Shown here piece by piece: positions 1-6,552 of a DNA stretch of 10,872 nt. Both the position numbers and the translations under genes were made by a program. Position 1 is the first letter of the stretch; each line of letters opens with the position of its first letter. The stretch covers positions 1-10,872 of the forward strand of contig JAATVK010000134.1 in the NCBI GenBank assembly GCA_014523485.1, written 5' to 3'. Below the pieces are notes generated by a model. It ran no database searches, had not been told where the DNA came from, and was given only the letters and a program-made list of their open reading frames with translations. The stretch is from Nitrososphaerales archaeon TH5894 (lineage in GTDB: Archaea > Thermoproteota > Nitrososphaeria > Nitrososphaerales > Nitrososphaeraceae).

Positions 1-329
1 TTATATGAAATGGATTTTTATATTCGGTAATAAAATGATATTGGGATTCTATTGTATTTGTTCAATTTTTATAAACCCTCTGATCACAGCCAAAAAAAGC
101 CTCATCGATCGTTTTTTAAATATGAATTGTTAGTTTTACAGAATTATTGCAAATTTTACAGTTTCATTTGGGTAAAAAACCCTAGTAATTTTCTTAATTC
201 ATACTTGTTGTATTATTACATGAAGAGGTAGTTTCATCTACTGGACATTATAACCTTTTTGTTTTTGATCTTGGAAAATTAGATTAAAAAGCTATTTGGA
301 GGGTTTTTATGAGAAAAAAATATCTTTTT
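1..329. other. Left-edge region without a confident gene
   Basis: AT-rich stretch downstream of the minus-strand SAH hydrolase gene. On the plus strand a frame is open from base 2 to a TAG at 131-133, about 43 codons, hydrophobic in the middle. It could be the end of a gene entering from the left or a chance open frame. A small hairpin lies at 170-182 (GGGT, five A, ACCC). A GGAGGG at 298-303 stands 5 nt before an ATG at 309, but the frame it opens (309-404) overlaps the convergent gene. No tRNA or other RNA gene was recognised. Confidence 0.5.
314..320 (-). terminator. T-run terminator of ahcY
   Basis: Seven A on the plus strand read as T7 on the minus strand, about 10 nt after the SAH hydrolase stop codon. 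Archaeal RNA polymerase terminates on such T runs in the non-template strand without needing a hairpin. The position right after the stop supports this reading. Confidence 0.5.
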
Positions 330-1607
330 TTAGTAATTAACATACGCTTTATTATGATAGTCAACTTGTTCTCTTGTAAGATTATCAATTTTTATTCCAA
401 ATGATGATAAAGCCACCTGTGCAACTTTTTCATCTATTTGGTTCGGGACCTGATGAAGTTTTTTTTCTAAATTTTTATAGTTTTTTGTAATATACAAGAT
501 CGATAACAATTGATTTGAAAAAGATAAATCCATTACTTCTGATGGGTTGCCCTCACCTCCTACTAAATTTATAACCCTTCCTTTTGCAATTAGATTAATT
601 TTTTTTCCTTTAATAATAAATGATTCTACGTATGGTCTAGGCTGTACCGGGTGTTTATCTTGTGTATATAGATAAGCAACATCGATCTCAACATCAAAAT
701 GTCCAGCGTTAGCAAGAAATGCACCATTTTTTAGAAGATCAAAATCGTATTTTGTTATTATATCTCGTTGTCCAGTACATGTAATGAAACAATCACCTTT
801 TGGCAAAGTATCTTTCAGTCTTTGTACATCAAATCCATCTATATGGGCTTCTAATGCTTTTATTGGATCCACTTCTGTTATAGTAACCCTAGCTCCTAAA
901 CCACGAAGGCATGAGGATATTCCTTTACCTACCCATCCATAACCACATACAACAAAAATTTTACCTGCTATCAGAATTCCCAAAGTTTTCATCAATCCAT
1001 AAATAGTACTTTGACCTGTGCCATATCGATTATCAAAGAAATGTTTTGTTTTAGCATTGTTAACGTCAATTATCGGATAATTTAGCCCAGTTTTGGATTC
1101 AAGTGATAAAATTCTAAAAATTCCTGAGGTAGTTTGTTCTGTCCCGCCAAGTATATCTTTTATTTTTCGTTTATGAACAATACTATGTAATTCAGCGCCA
1201 TCGTCAGTAATTATATGAGGTTTACTTTTTGCGAGATGGATAATACTTTCAAAAAACTCAACTTTACTAGGATCTTTTTTTGCAAATACATTTATCTCAT
1301 TGTACCTTAAAAATTCCATTACGTCGATTTGAACGGATAGGGGATTTGCTGAGCAAATGGATATTTCTGCTCCAAGTGCCTTTGCTGCCATTATGAGCAC
1401 AGACGTCTCTTTGGTTATATGCAAACAAAATCCTAATTTAAAATTCGCCAAAGGTTTGGCCCTTTGATATTTTTCAGTTATTTTTGTAATAATTTTCATC
1501 ATTCTAACAGCCCATTCATACGATAGTTTACCGGTTTCAAACAAATCTCTGGAATTAGTATATTTTACTCCCAAAGACCTTTTATGTGTCGAAGATTTAT
1601 TTTTCAT
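330..1607 (-). CDS. ahcY: S-adenosylhomocysteine hydrolase (adenosylhomocysteinase)
   Basis: Cytosolic NAD-dependent enzyme that splits S-adenosylhomocysteine, the by-product of SAM-dependent methylation, into adenosine and homocysteine. The 425 residues contain the family signatures in order: CLHITKET (61-68, His63), TDDGAEL (134-140), GGTEQTTSG (154-162, Glu157), the Lys188/Asp192/Asn193 cluster in TKHFFDNRYGTGQS, a Rossmann NAD loop GYGWVGKG (222-229), NAGHFDVEID (300-309) and GGEGNPSEVMD (350-360). The YGTGQS form and the short C-terminus, lacking the long tail of animal enzymes, fit the archaeal type. The ATG at 1607 has a TATA-like box about 24 nt upstream, fitting a leaderless message. 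The gene is divergent from the Rieske gene, and no partner enzyme of the methyl cycle is adjacent. All listed active-site motifs look intact. Confidence 0.96.
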   Translation of the reverse strand: MKNKSSTHKRSLGVKYTNSRDLFETGKLSYEWAVRMMKIITKITEKYQRAKPLANFKLGFCLHITKETSVLIMAAKALGAEISICSANPLSVQIDVMEFLRYNEINVFAKKDPSKVEFFESIIHLAKSKPHIITDDGAELHSIVHKRKIKDILGGTEQTTSGIFRILSLESKTGLNYPIIDVNNAKTKHFFDNRYGTGQSTIYGLMKTLGILIAGKIFVVCGYGWVGKGISSCLRGLGARVTITEVDPIKALEAHIDGFDVQRLKDTLPKGDCFITCTGQRDIITKYDFDLLKNGAFLANAGHFDVEIDVAYLYTQDKHPVQPRPYVESFIIKGKKINLIAKGRVINLVGGEGNPSEVMDLSFSNQLLSILYITKNYKNLEKKLHQVPNQIDEKVAQVALSSFGIKIDNLTREQVDYHNKAYVNY

Positions 1608-1630
1608 TTTATATAATTAAAATAGTTTAG

Positions 1631-1638
1631 ATATTAAA
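1631..1638 (-). promoter_or_regulatory. TATA box of ahcY
   Basis: The minus strand reads TTTAATAT here, its proximal edge 24 nt before the ATG at 1607. Archaeal TATA boxes centre near -26, so transcription would begin at or next to the start codon, giving a leaderless mRNA. Assigned on position and composition only; the AT-rich background makes chance matches common. Confidence 0.4.
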
Positions 1639-1652
1639 TGTGAAAGATTACA

Positions 1653-1733
1653 ACTGATTGTATTACTAAACACTCAGGATAGCATATTTTACTCTAATCA
1701 TAGGATTTATTTTGAGATAATGTAATAATCAGT
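1653..1733. repeat. Imperfect inverted repeat in divergent promoter region
   Basis: ACTGATTGTATTAC (1653-1666) and GTAATAATCAGT (1722-1733) are reverse complements apart from a two-base insertion in the left arm. The arms are 55 nt apart, between the divergent ahcY and Rieske promoters. They could be paired binding sites for a regulator or chance in AT-rich DNA. The right arm lies just upstream of the putative Rieske TATA box. Confidence 0.35.
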
Positions 1734-1740
1734 GGTAAGA

Positions 1741-1749
1741 AAATTATAA
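1741..1749 (+). promoter_or_regulatory. TATA box of Rieske gene
   Basis: AAATTATAA ends 27 nt before the ATG at 1777, the usual archaeal TATA-to-start spacing, and predicts a leaderless or nearly leaderless transcript. No Shine-Dalgarno precedes the ATG, which agrees. Confidence 0.45.
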
Positions 1750-1776
1750 CCGAAGTTAGACTAAATTTATAAGTTT

Positions 1777-2082
1777 ATGGCTTGGATAAAAATTGCACGA
1801 ACAAGTGACATACCTAATGATAAGGGAAAAGAGGTAAACATAAATGGAAATAGAGTTGCTATTTTTCATGCAAATGGAAAATATTATGCTCTTGAAGCAT
1901 TGTGTCGACATCAAGATGGTTCACTTGCACCAGGAAAAATTGATGGTGAAGTAGTAGAATGTCCCCTTCATTTCTGGCACTACAATATACGAACCGGAGA
2001 ATTACTTGATTATCTTAAAAATGTTAAACTGGAAACTTATAACCTAGACATACGTGGAAATGATATTTTTATTGATATATAG
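1777..2082 (+). CDS. Rieske-type [2Fe-2S] ferredoxin
   Basis: Small soluble 101-residue electron-transfer protein. The Rieske ligands are clear: Cys43-x-His45 in ALCRHQDGSL and Cys62-x-x-His65 in ECPLHFWHYN, separated by 16 residues, with the usual GxFxxxTG-like stretch after them (YNIRTGEL). There is no signal peptide or membrane segment. It is therefore of the stand-alone ferredoxin type, like the small subunits that feed Rieske dioxygenases or the NirD-like proteins, rather than a bc1-type Rieske subunit. The disulfide cysteines of the respiratory type are absent. No oxygenase or reductase partner is encoded here, so the electron acceptor is unknown. cysS begins 56 nt after the stop, so co-transcription is possible but functionally unrelated. 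Confidence 0.93.
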   Translation: MAWIKIARTSDIPNDKGKEVNINGNRVAIFHANGKYYALEALCRHQDGSLAPGKIDGEVVECPLHFWHYNIRTGELLDYLKNVKLETYNLDIRGNDIFIDI

Positions 2083-2138
2083 TGACCGGTTTCTCGTTTA
2101 TTACCTGTTTATTGTTTGATTAAATTAAAAGATTAATT

Positions 2139-3533
2139 TTGAAACTATATAATACTCTAACAACAAAATTTGATGAATTACAAATAAACGACAATAATAT
2201 TAAGATTTATTTATGTGGAATAACTGTTTATGATGACTCTCACGTTGGTCATGCCCGAACGATTATTATATTTGATGTTTTACATAGATATCTTTTATCA
2301 AAACGAATTAAAGTCACCTTCATTCAGAATTTTACAGATATCGATGACAAAATAATAAAAAAAGCAAAGTCACTTAATGTAGATTATCAAGAAGTATCAC
2401 AAAAATATATTAAACAATACCTAGAAGATGCATCTAGATTAAATGTATTAGAAGAAATTCAATATCCCAAAGCAACAGATCATATACACTACATGATTGA
2501 ATTAATAACATTTCTGCTTGAAAAAAATTATGCCTATATCACTCCAAATGGTATTTATTTTTATGTGAAAAAATTTACTCAATATGGAAAACTATCAAAG
2601 AAAACTTCCGAAAGTATTGAATCTGGAGCAAGAATAGAAGTAGACCTCTCCAAAAAAGATCCCCTTGATTTTGCCTTATGGAAATTTTCCTCTGAATCGC
2701 CTAAATGGAGCACTCCTTGGGGAACAGGACGTCCTGGATGGCATATAGAATGTTCTGCAATGGCATTAAAACATCTGGGAAATACAATGGATATTCATGG
2801 TGGTGGAAACGATCTTATTTTTCCTCATCATGAGAATGAAATAGCACAATCCGAATCAATAACTGGAGAAGAATTTGCAAAGATTTGGATGCATTGTGGT
2901 ATGGTTAATATGAATTCTGAAAAGATGTCCAAATCAATAGGCAATATTGTCTCAATACAAAATGCTATAACTAAATGGGGAGCAAATACCTTAAGAATTC
3001 TTTGTTTATCTACTCAATATTCAAAACCATTAGATTATACAACTCACAATCTTCTTGAATCTAAATCTAAATGGAGGATGATTGAAAATTGTTTTTATGA
3101 ATTACAGTTCCCTAATTCTAGTAAGGATGAACCTTTTGATGCTTTAAAAGTATCACAAACGACATTAACTTCTATCAGAAAATATCTGGAAAATGATTTT
3201 AACACTTCTCTTGCACTTTCTGAATTTATGAAATTGGTTTCCGAATTAAATAACTATGCCACTCAAGAAAAAATAACAAGAAACATTTCCAATATTGTAT
3301 TTCCAATCTTCCAAGAAATTTTGTATATTTTTGGACTTAGGGTTTTAGAATTATCAAATGAAGATAAAAATGAAGTAAAGAACCAGATTATTCTAAGGAA
3401 TAAATTCAGAAAAAATAAAGACTTTGAAGAATCTGACAAGATTCGTATGAAATTAAAACAAAAATATGGAATAGAATTAATTGATCATAAAAACTACAGA
3501 ACTATCTGGAAAAAAGTTGAAAATTCTAACTAA
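2139..3533 (+). CDS. cysS: Cysteinyl-tRNA synthetase (class I)
   Basis: Charges tRNA-Cys with cysteine. The 464 residues match the usual length. The catalytic domain holds the HIGH-type motif HVGH (35-38) after CGITVYD (26-32). The zinc site is recognisable from Cys26, Cys205 (WHIECSAM) and His230/Glu234 (GGGNDLIFPHHENE, 221-234). The second ATP motif is KMSKS (262-266). A helical anticodon-binding region follows, ending in the charged segment typical of the family. The start is a TTG; the only frame stop upstream is at 2121 and no ATG or GTG lies between, so TTG is the sole option. It gives the family's usual N-terminus (MKLYNTLT). There is no Shine-Dalgarno. The gene converges with the repeat-protein gene downstream. 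Confidence 0.97.
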   Translation: MKLYNTLTTKFDELQINDNNIKIYLCGITVYDDSHVGHARTIIIFDVLHRYLLSKRIKVTFIQNFTDIDDKIIKKAKSLNVDYQEVSQKYIKQYLEDASRLNVLEEIQYPKATDHIHYMIELITFLLEKNYAYITPNGIYFYVKKFTQYGKLSKKTSESIESGARIEVDLSKKDPLDFALWKFSSESPKWSTPWGTGRPGWHIECSAMALKHLGNTMDIHGGGNDLIFPHHENEIAQSESITGEEFAKIWMHCGMVNMNSEKMSKSIGNIVSIQNAITKWGANTLRILCLSTQYSKPLDYTTHNLLESKSKWRMIENCFYELQFPNSSKDEPFDALKVSQTTLTSIRKYLENDFNTSLALSEFMKLVSELNNYATQEKITRNISNIVFPIFQEILYIFGLRVLELSNEDKNEVKNQIILRNKFRKNKDFEESDKIRMKLKQKYGIELIDHKNYRTIWKKVENSN

Positions 3534-3804
3534 AAAAAATAAAAAAAAATTAGTGTAATAACTACTATAAACGGGTAAAATAATACTAAATGTTCCTTTA
3601 AGATAGTAAGTATTTATTAATGTTAAATAATATTTAAGGAATTTACCATAAAATATATAATACTAAAAATCTCCCCAATGTATCTTGTTTACAAAATCAT
3701 CCAATACTATGGTGTTAGTATAAATGAAATAAAGAAAAAATAGGACGAGTGCCTTATGTAACCAAAAAAAATTTTTTAATTATGTTACCAAGAACTCATT
3801 TATA
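3534..3804. other. Convergent intergenic region with possible short ORF
   Basis: Contains an A-rich tract after cysS, a TATA-like AAATATATAA (3651-3660) and, 18 nt further on, an ATG at 3678. That ATG opens a 21-codon frame to TAG at 3741-3743 (peptide begins MYLVYKIIQYYG). The spacing fits a leaderless microprotein, but the frame is short enough to be chance. The terminator at 3758-3788 is listed separately. Confidence 0.4.
3758..3788. terminator. Bidirectional terminator, cysS / repeat protein
   Basis: A tract of eight A followed by six T (3764-3777) is flanked by the inverted pentamers GTAAC (3758-3762) and GTTAC (3784-3788). Read on the minus strand it gives T8 about 30-40 nt after the repeat-protein stop. 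Read on the plus strand it gives T6 after cysS. A self-complementary A/T tract between two convergent genes is a natural shared terminator. Confidence 0.55.
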
Positions 3805-4410
3805 TTAGTATTGTGGTTTTGCTGGTGGATATTTTGGTTTATCATATGGATCTTTCATGTATGGATCTTTAGCATATGGATGTGGATATTTTGGTTTATC
3901 ATATGGGTCAGATTGGTATTGTGGTTTTGCTGGTGGATATTTTGGTTTATCATATGGATCTTTCATGTATGGATCTTTAGCATATGGATCTTTCGCATAT
4001 GGATCTTTCATGTATGGATCTTTAGCATATGGATCTTTCATGTATGGATCTTTAGCATATGGATCTTTAGCATATGGATCTTTAGCATATGGATCTTTAG
4101 CATATGGATCTTTCATGTATGGTGCTTTTAGGTACATATCTGCTTCGCTGTATTGATTCTTTTTGTCTTTAGATTTCTTTTTATCTTTCTTATCTTTTTT
4201 ATCTTGATCTCTAGAATCTTTCTTATCTCTTTCGTCATGATCTCTAGAATCTTTCTTATCTCTTTCGTCATGATCTCTAGAATCTTTCTTATCTCTTTTA
4301 TCCCTCTTATCGCCAGATGCCTCTGCATCATTGAATTGTGCCCCAATTGTTATGGTTCCAGCGATTAATAAAACAGCTAGAAAAACCGCTTTTATTTCAG
4401 ACTTGTGCAT
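3805..4410 (-). CDS. Secreted low-complexity repeat protein, KDPY pentads
   Basis: Family not recognised. The 201 residues have an N-terminal export signal (charged start, hydrophobic core about 8-22, likely cleavage after AEA near 31). Next come 2.8 copies of an 11-residue charged repeat DKKDSRDHDER (40-70) and a Lys/Asp linker. Eleven consecutive perfect [M/A]KDPY pentads (99-153) follow a degenerate first copy (LKAPY), and two more lie at 180-189. The tail is rich in Lys, Pro and Tyr: DKPKYPPAKPQY occurs twice and the protein ends with it. There is no cysteine and no globular domain. The composition suggests an extended, exported surface or matrix protein, possibly adhesive or ion-binding; that is inference. 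The DNA repeats are nearly exact, so copy number probably varies between strains. The gene is divergent from S3Ae. Confidence 0.82.
   Translation of the reverse strand: MHKSEIKAVFLAVLLIAGTITIGAQFNDAEASGDKRDKRDKKDSRDHDERDKKDSRDHDERDKKDSRDQDKKDKKDKKKSKDKKNQYSEADMYLKAPYMKDPYAKDPYAKDPYAKDPYAKDPYMKDPYAKDPYMKDPYAKDPYAKDPYMKDPYDKPKYPPAKPQYQSDPYDKPKYPHPYAKDPYMKDPYDKPKYPPAKPQY
3808..3989. repeat. 74-bp exact direct repeat, 108-bp period
   Basis: Bases 3808-3881 and 3916-3989 are identical over 74 positions; 3881-3906 carries a partial third copy. They encode the repeated Lys-Pro-Tyr tail and adjoining pentads of the secreted repeat protein. The 108-bp period is a multiple of three, so gain or loss of a unit keeps the frame. 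Exact identity, including third codon positions, points to a recent duplication or ongoing recombination. Confidence 0.85.
3952..4131 (-). repeat. 15-bp tandem array encoding [M/A]KDPY
   Basis: Twelve tandem 15-bp units, the first degenerate, in two near-identical versions that differ mainly in the first codon (Met or Ala). One run encodes four AKDPY in a row from identical DNA units. Such arrays change length readily by slippage. Confidence 0.88.
4201..4293 (-). repeat. 33-bp tandem repeat encoding DKKDSRDHDER
   Basis: Two full units and a third partial unit of 33 bp, almost identical at the DNA level, encode the charged segment after the signal peptide of the secreted repeat protein. This is a second, independent repeat array in the same gene. 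Confidence 0.85.
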
Positions 4411-4430
4411 TAATCTGACTTCAAAGCTAT

Positions 4431-4440
4431 GATATATCTA
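4431..4440 (-). promoter_or_regulatory. TATA box of secreted repeat-protein gene
   Basis: The minus strand reads TAGATATATC about 21-30 nt before the ATG at 4410, fitting a leaderless transcript. A second TATA-like stretch lies at 4461-4467 and would give a leader of about 25-30 nt; which one is used cannot be told. Confidence 0.4.
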
Positions 4441-4498
4441 AGGTATGAAGCATTATAATAGATATATGCAAGTTGTGTTTGTTTTAGATTTTTGATTG

Positions 4499-4515
4499 TA
4501 TATGAGATTCATATA
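4499..4515. promoter_or_regulatory. Palindromic operator-like site
   Basis: TATATGA-GAT-TCATATA is a perfect 7-3-7 palindrome in the divergent region between the secreted repeat-protein gene and S3Ae. It lies about 90 nt upstream of the former and 180 nt upstream of the latter. Short palindromes of this shape suit dimeric winged-helix or Lrp-type regulators, but the AT-rich background raises the chance rate. Another perfect AT-only palindrome (14 bp) lies at 4535-4548. Confidence 0.3.
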
Positions 4516-4657
4516 AAAAATATTAATTATTTTCATAAAATATTTTATACTATTTTTGTTGATCAATAAAAAATATTTTTTCTTCTGTATAAAGACTTAG
4601 ATAGATATAAAGAGTAAAGTATTTTAGAAAAAAAAGATCATCTTGGTTCCATAAACT

Positions 4658-4665
4658 TATATAAC
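4658..4665 (+). promoter_or_regulatory. TATA box of rps3ae
   Basis: TTATATAA, 32-39 nt before the ATG at 4697. With the usual archaeal spacing the transcript would start about 8-12 nt upstream of the ATG, giving a very short leader. No Shine-Dalgarno is visible. Confidence 0.5.
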
Positions 4666-4696
4666 TAATTAAGATATTTTCTCAAGTCGAAATCTA

Positions 4697-5344
4697 ATGG
4701 TAAAAGGATCAAAAAGGGGTCGTGTGCGTGATAAATGGAAAGATAAAAAATGGATCATAGTCAATGCACCAACGGCTTTTGGTGGAAACCCTATCAATTA
4801 TCTCCCAATAACTGACATGAATAATTCTAAAGGAAGAATCATTGAGAACACATTATATGATATTTATAAACAAGACCCTAATCAACATCAAATTAAGGTA
4901 TTTCTTCAAATCGATAAACTTACTACTGCTACTGCTAGCACAATATTCGTTGGCCATGAATATGCTAAAGAATATTTGAGAAGCCTTGTAAGGAGGGGTA
5001 GTTCAATGATTAATTTTATTAAGAATTATACTACACTAGATGGGTATACTTTTCGTCTGTCAATTGTTACCTTCACTCAACGAAGAGTAAATACATCTGC
5101 AAAACATGAAATTCGATTATTAATTGACAAAATGTTAAATGACAAAATAATTAAGCTAAATCTTGATCAATTTATTCAGGAAGTTACATTAGGAGGACTT
5201 AGTAAGGAACTATTAATTGAATCGAAGAAAGTTACATTCATTAGACATTTGGGAGTCAAAAAATCGAAATTGATATCAACACCTGAGTCTCGTTCAATAT
5301 TTGAAGCCAAACAAATAGAGGCTCCATCTCCAATAACTGTATAG
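4697..5344 (+). CDS. rps3ae: 30S ribosomal protein S3Ae (eS1)
   Basis: Small-subunit ribosomal protein shared by archaea and eukaryotes. The 215-residue length is typical. The N-terminus is basic, followed by the conserved DKWKDKKWIIVNAPTAFGG (12-30), then GRIIENTLYDIY (46-57), the central beta region, LVRRGSS and the helix-rich C-terminal half with VTFIRHLGVKKSKL. It binds the platform of the 30S subunit near the mRNA exit channel. The gene appears monocistronic, with its own TATA box and a 123-nt gap before the next gene, although both gene groups serve RNA and translation. No oddities. Confidence 0.95.
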   Translation: MVKGSKRGRVRDKWKDKKWIIVNAPTAFGGNPINYLPITDMNNSKGRIIENTLYDIYKQDPNQHQIKVFLQIDKLTTATASTIFVGHEYAKEYLRSLVRRGSSMINFIKNYTTLDGYTFRLSIVTFTQRRVNTSAKHEIRLLIDKMLNDKIIKLNLDQFIQEVTLGGLSKELLIESKKVTFIRHLGVKKSKLISTPESRSIFEAKQIEAPSPITV

Positions 5345-5440
5345 AAAATTTGCTCATACCATTATATTTTCTTTTAAATAATAAATTTCATTTAACATAC
5401 CTATTTGTGAAGATTTTAGTATAAAAACTAGAAATTACAG

Positions 5441-5448
5441 TATAAAAT
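5441..5448 (+). promoter_or_regulatory. TATA box of COG1325-rnp3-rnp2 operon
   Basis: TATAAAAT centred about 24 nt before the TTG start at 5468. The spacing puts transcription start at or beside the TTG, so the first cistron is probably read from a leaderless mRNA with a non-AUG start. Confidence 0.5.
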
Positions 5449-5467
5449 AATATATCCCTTTACAAAA

Positions 5468-5959
5468 TTGAAACCCAATAATCAAACCGGCATACTACAA
5501 TTTTTGGGTTCTTTTATTGATATAGTAGTACATGCTACTGAGGATAAACAAAGAATAACTAATTCTGTTTTATCTACACTTGAAATTTCTCATCCTAATA
5601 AATTTGAAGAGATTGAATACGAAGGACATTGGGGTAATAAAATATTGAGATTGACAGCTGAGATTAAGAAAAATGGTGCTCAATCTTTAATAAGAAAAAT
5701 TTTGGAATCATTATCATTCATGGATAAAAAAAATTTACTTGATAACCTAGAAAAATACATTGACGCAAAAGGAAACTTACATTTGAGATTAGATAAACAA
5801 AAAATGTGTAAAAATAAAATTTTTCTCTCAGATACCGAAGGAGTTAAAATCAAATTTAGAATTAATAAAAATCGAATCATCCTATACAAAAAAAGAGGAA
5901 AAGTAGACGATGAAATTTATTTTTTATACAGGAGGTTAGTACTCTCATGCGAAAAATAG
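5468..5959 (+). CDS. COG1325 RNA-binding protein (predicted exosome-associated)
   Basis: A 163-residue protein of the archaeal COG1325 / PF01877 family, predicted to bind RNA and proposed to be exosome-associated from gene neighbourhood; biochemical function is not settled. Signature segments are HATED (22-26), EGHWGN (52-57) and HLRLDKQ (105-111), spaced as in the family. The start is a TTG directly after a well-spaced TATA box. The 3' end overlaps the next gene by 13 nt, and its last codons contain that gene's Shine-Dalgarno. Linkage to RNase P proteins matches the archaeal exosome/RNase P superoperon arrangement. The C-terminal 30 residues are very basic. Confidence 0.88.
   Translation: MKPNNQTGILQFLGSFIDIVVHATEDKQRITNSVLSTLEISHPNKFEEIEYEGHWGNKILRLTAEIKKNGAQSLIRKILESLSFMDKKNLLDNLEKYIDAKGNLHLRLDKQKMCKNKIFLSDTEGVKIKFRINKNRIILYKKRGKVDDEIYFLYRRLVLSCEK
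5931..5935 (+). promoter_or_regulatory. Strong ribosome binding site of rnp3
   Basis: GGAGG, 11 nt before the ATG at 5947, inside the end of the preceding coding region. It fixes the start of rnp3 and contrasts with the leaderless first gene of the operon: internal cistrons use Shine-Dalgarno initiation, the first does not. Confidence 0.7.
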
Positions 5960-6552
5960 ATTTATGCTTTAACCTTCCACTAAAGGAGTGTTTTAAATGG
6001 AAAAAAATTCATCATATAGATATCATAGGAACTGATAACTCGAATGGATATTTGACTGGAACTGAAGAAACATATGCTATTAATGATTCCTTTGTCTTAC
6101 GACTTAAAAACAAGCCAAAAACATTGCCTTTCTTTAAATACCTAGTAGTTCTTTCGGAATCAGAAATGAGAATAACTTCAAAAATCCCATTTTTTGATAT
6201 ATTGAGCATGAATAACTGGAATACTTATAAAATAATACTAAAAGAATTAAAAAAACTAAATAGAAAAAATATAGGAATTGAAATACAAATGAGATATATT
6301 AGAAATTGTAACTCGTATGAAGTTGGCAAGTGGGTAAAATCAATAAAAGAAATTAATAAGTTTTGTAAATTAACTGGTAATCAATTAATAATCTCTAGTG
6401 GAGCAGAAACGAATTATGAAACTATTTCGGCAAATACCTTCGACTCGTTACTTAGAATATTTGATATAGACCCTATGAAGTATTGGAATGAATTAGACAA
6501 CTGGATTGAGACCAAAAGTCGAGTATATTATGGTGCTTCGTCGGAAAGATAA
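5947..6552 (+). CDS. rnp3: RNase P protein component 3 (Rpp30)
   Basis: Protein subunit of archaeal RNase P, the ribonucleoprotein that matures tRNA 5' ends; Rpp30 pairs with Pop5 and activates the catalytic RNA domain. The 201 residues fit a compact TIM-barrel-like Rpp30. Visible family elements are an N-terminal MRKIDLCFNL strand, IEIQMRYI (111-118) and the characteristic LIISSGAE (147-154) followed by a helical region with an LLRIFDIDP segment. Overall sequence is diverged, so the call leans partly on position between a COG1325 gene and Pop5. It overlaps its upstream neighbour by 13 nt and its downstream neighbour by 23 nt, implying co-transcription and perhaps coupled translation. A strong Shine-Dalgarno supports the ATG. 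Confidence 0.87.
   Translation: MRKIDLCFNLPLKECFKWKKIHHIDIIGTDNSNGYLTGTEETYAINDSFVLRLKNKPKTLPFFKYLVVLSESEMRITSKIPFFDILSMNNWNTYKIILKELKKLNRKNIGIEIQMRYIRNCNSYEVGKWVKSIKEINKFCKLTGNQLIISSGAETNYETISANTFDSLLRIFDIDPMKYWNELDNWIETKSRVYYGASSER

Noticed and set aside
1680..1720. Minus-strand C/D box-like pair (ATGATTA and CTGA) in the ahcY/Rieske gap
   Set aside because: The G that should pair with the C of box D is a U, the flanks cannot form a closing stem, and no C'/D' pair is present.
3952..4131. CRISPR-like regular repeats
   Set aside because: Units are 15 bp in direct tandem with no unique spacers, inside a coding frame; no cas genes nearby.
3811..4156. Long plus-strand open frames rich in Trp/Ile/Phe or Gly/Ser/Tyr opposite the KDPY gene
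   Set aside because: They are antisense readings of the 15-bp repeat array. They lack export or family signals, and the minus-strand frame has a signal peptide and promoter.
4128..4368. Short frames on both strands over the 33-bp repeats
   Set aside because: Shadow frames of the charged repeat of the secreted protein; open only because the repeat contains no stop in those frames.
5680..6209. Minus-strand frames opposite the COG1325 and Rpp30 genes
   Set aside because: No start signals or recognisable motifs, and they lie opposite well-supported genes.
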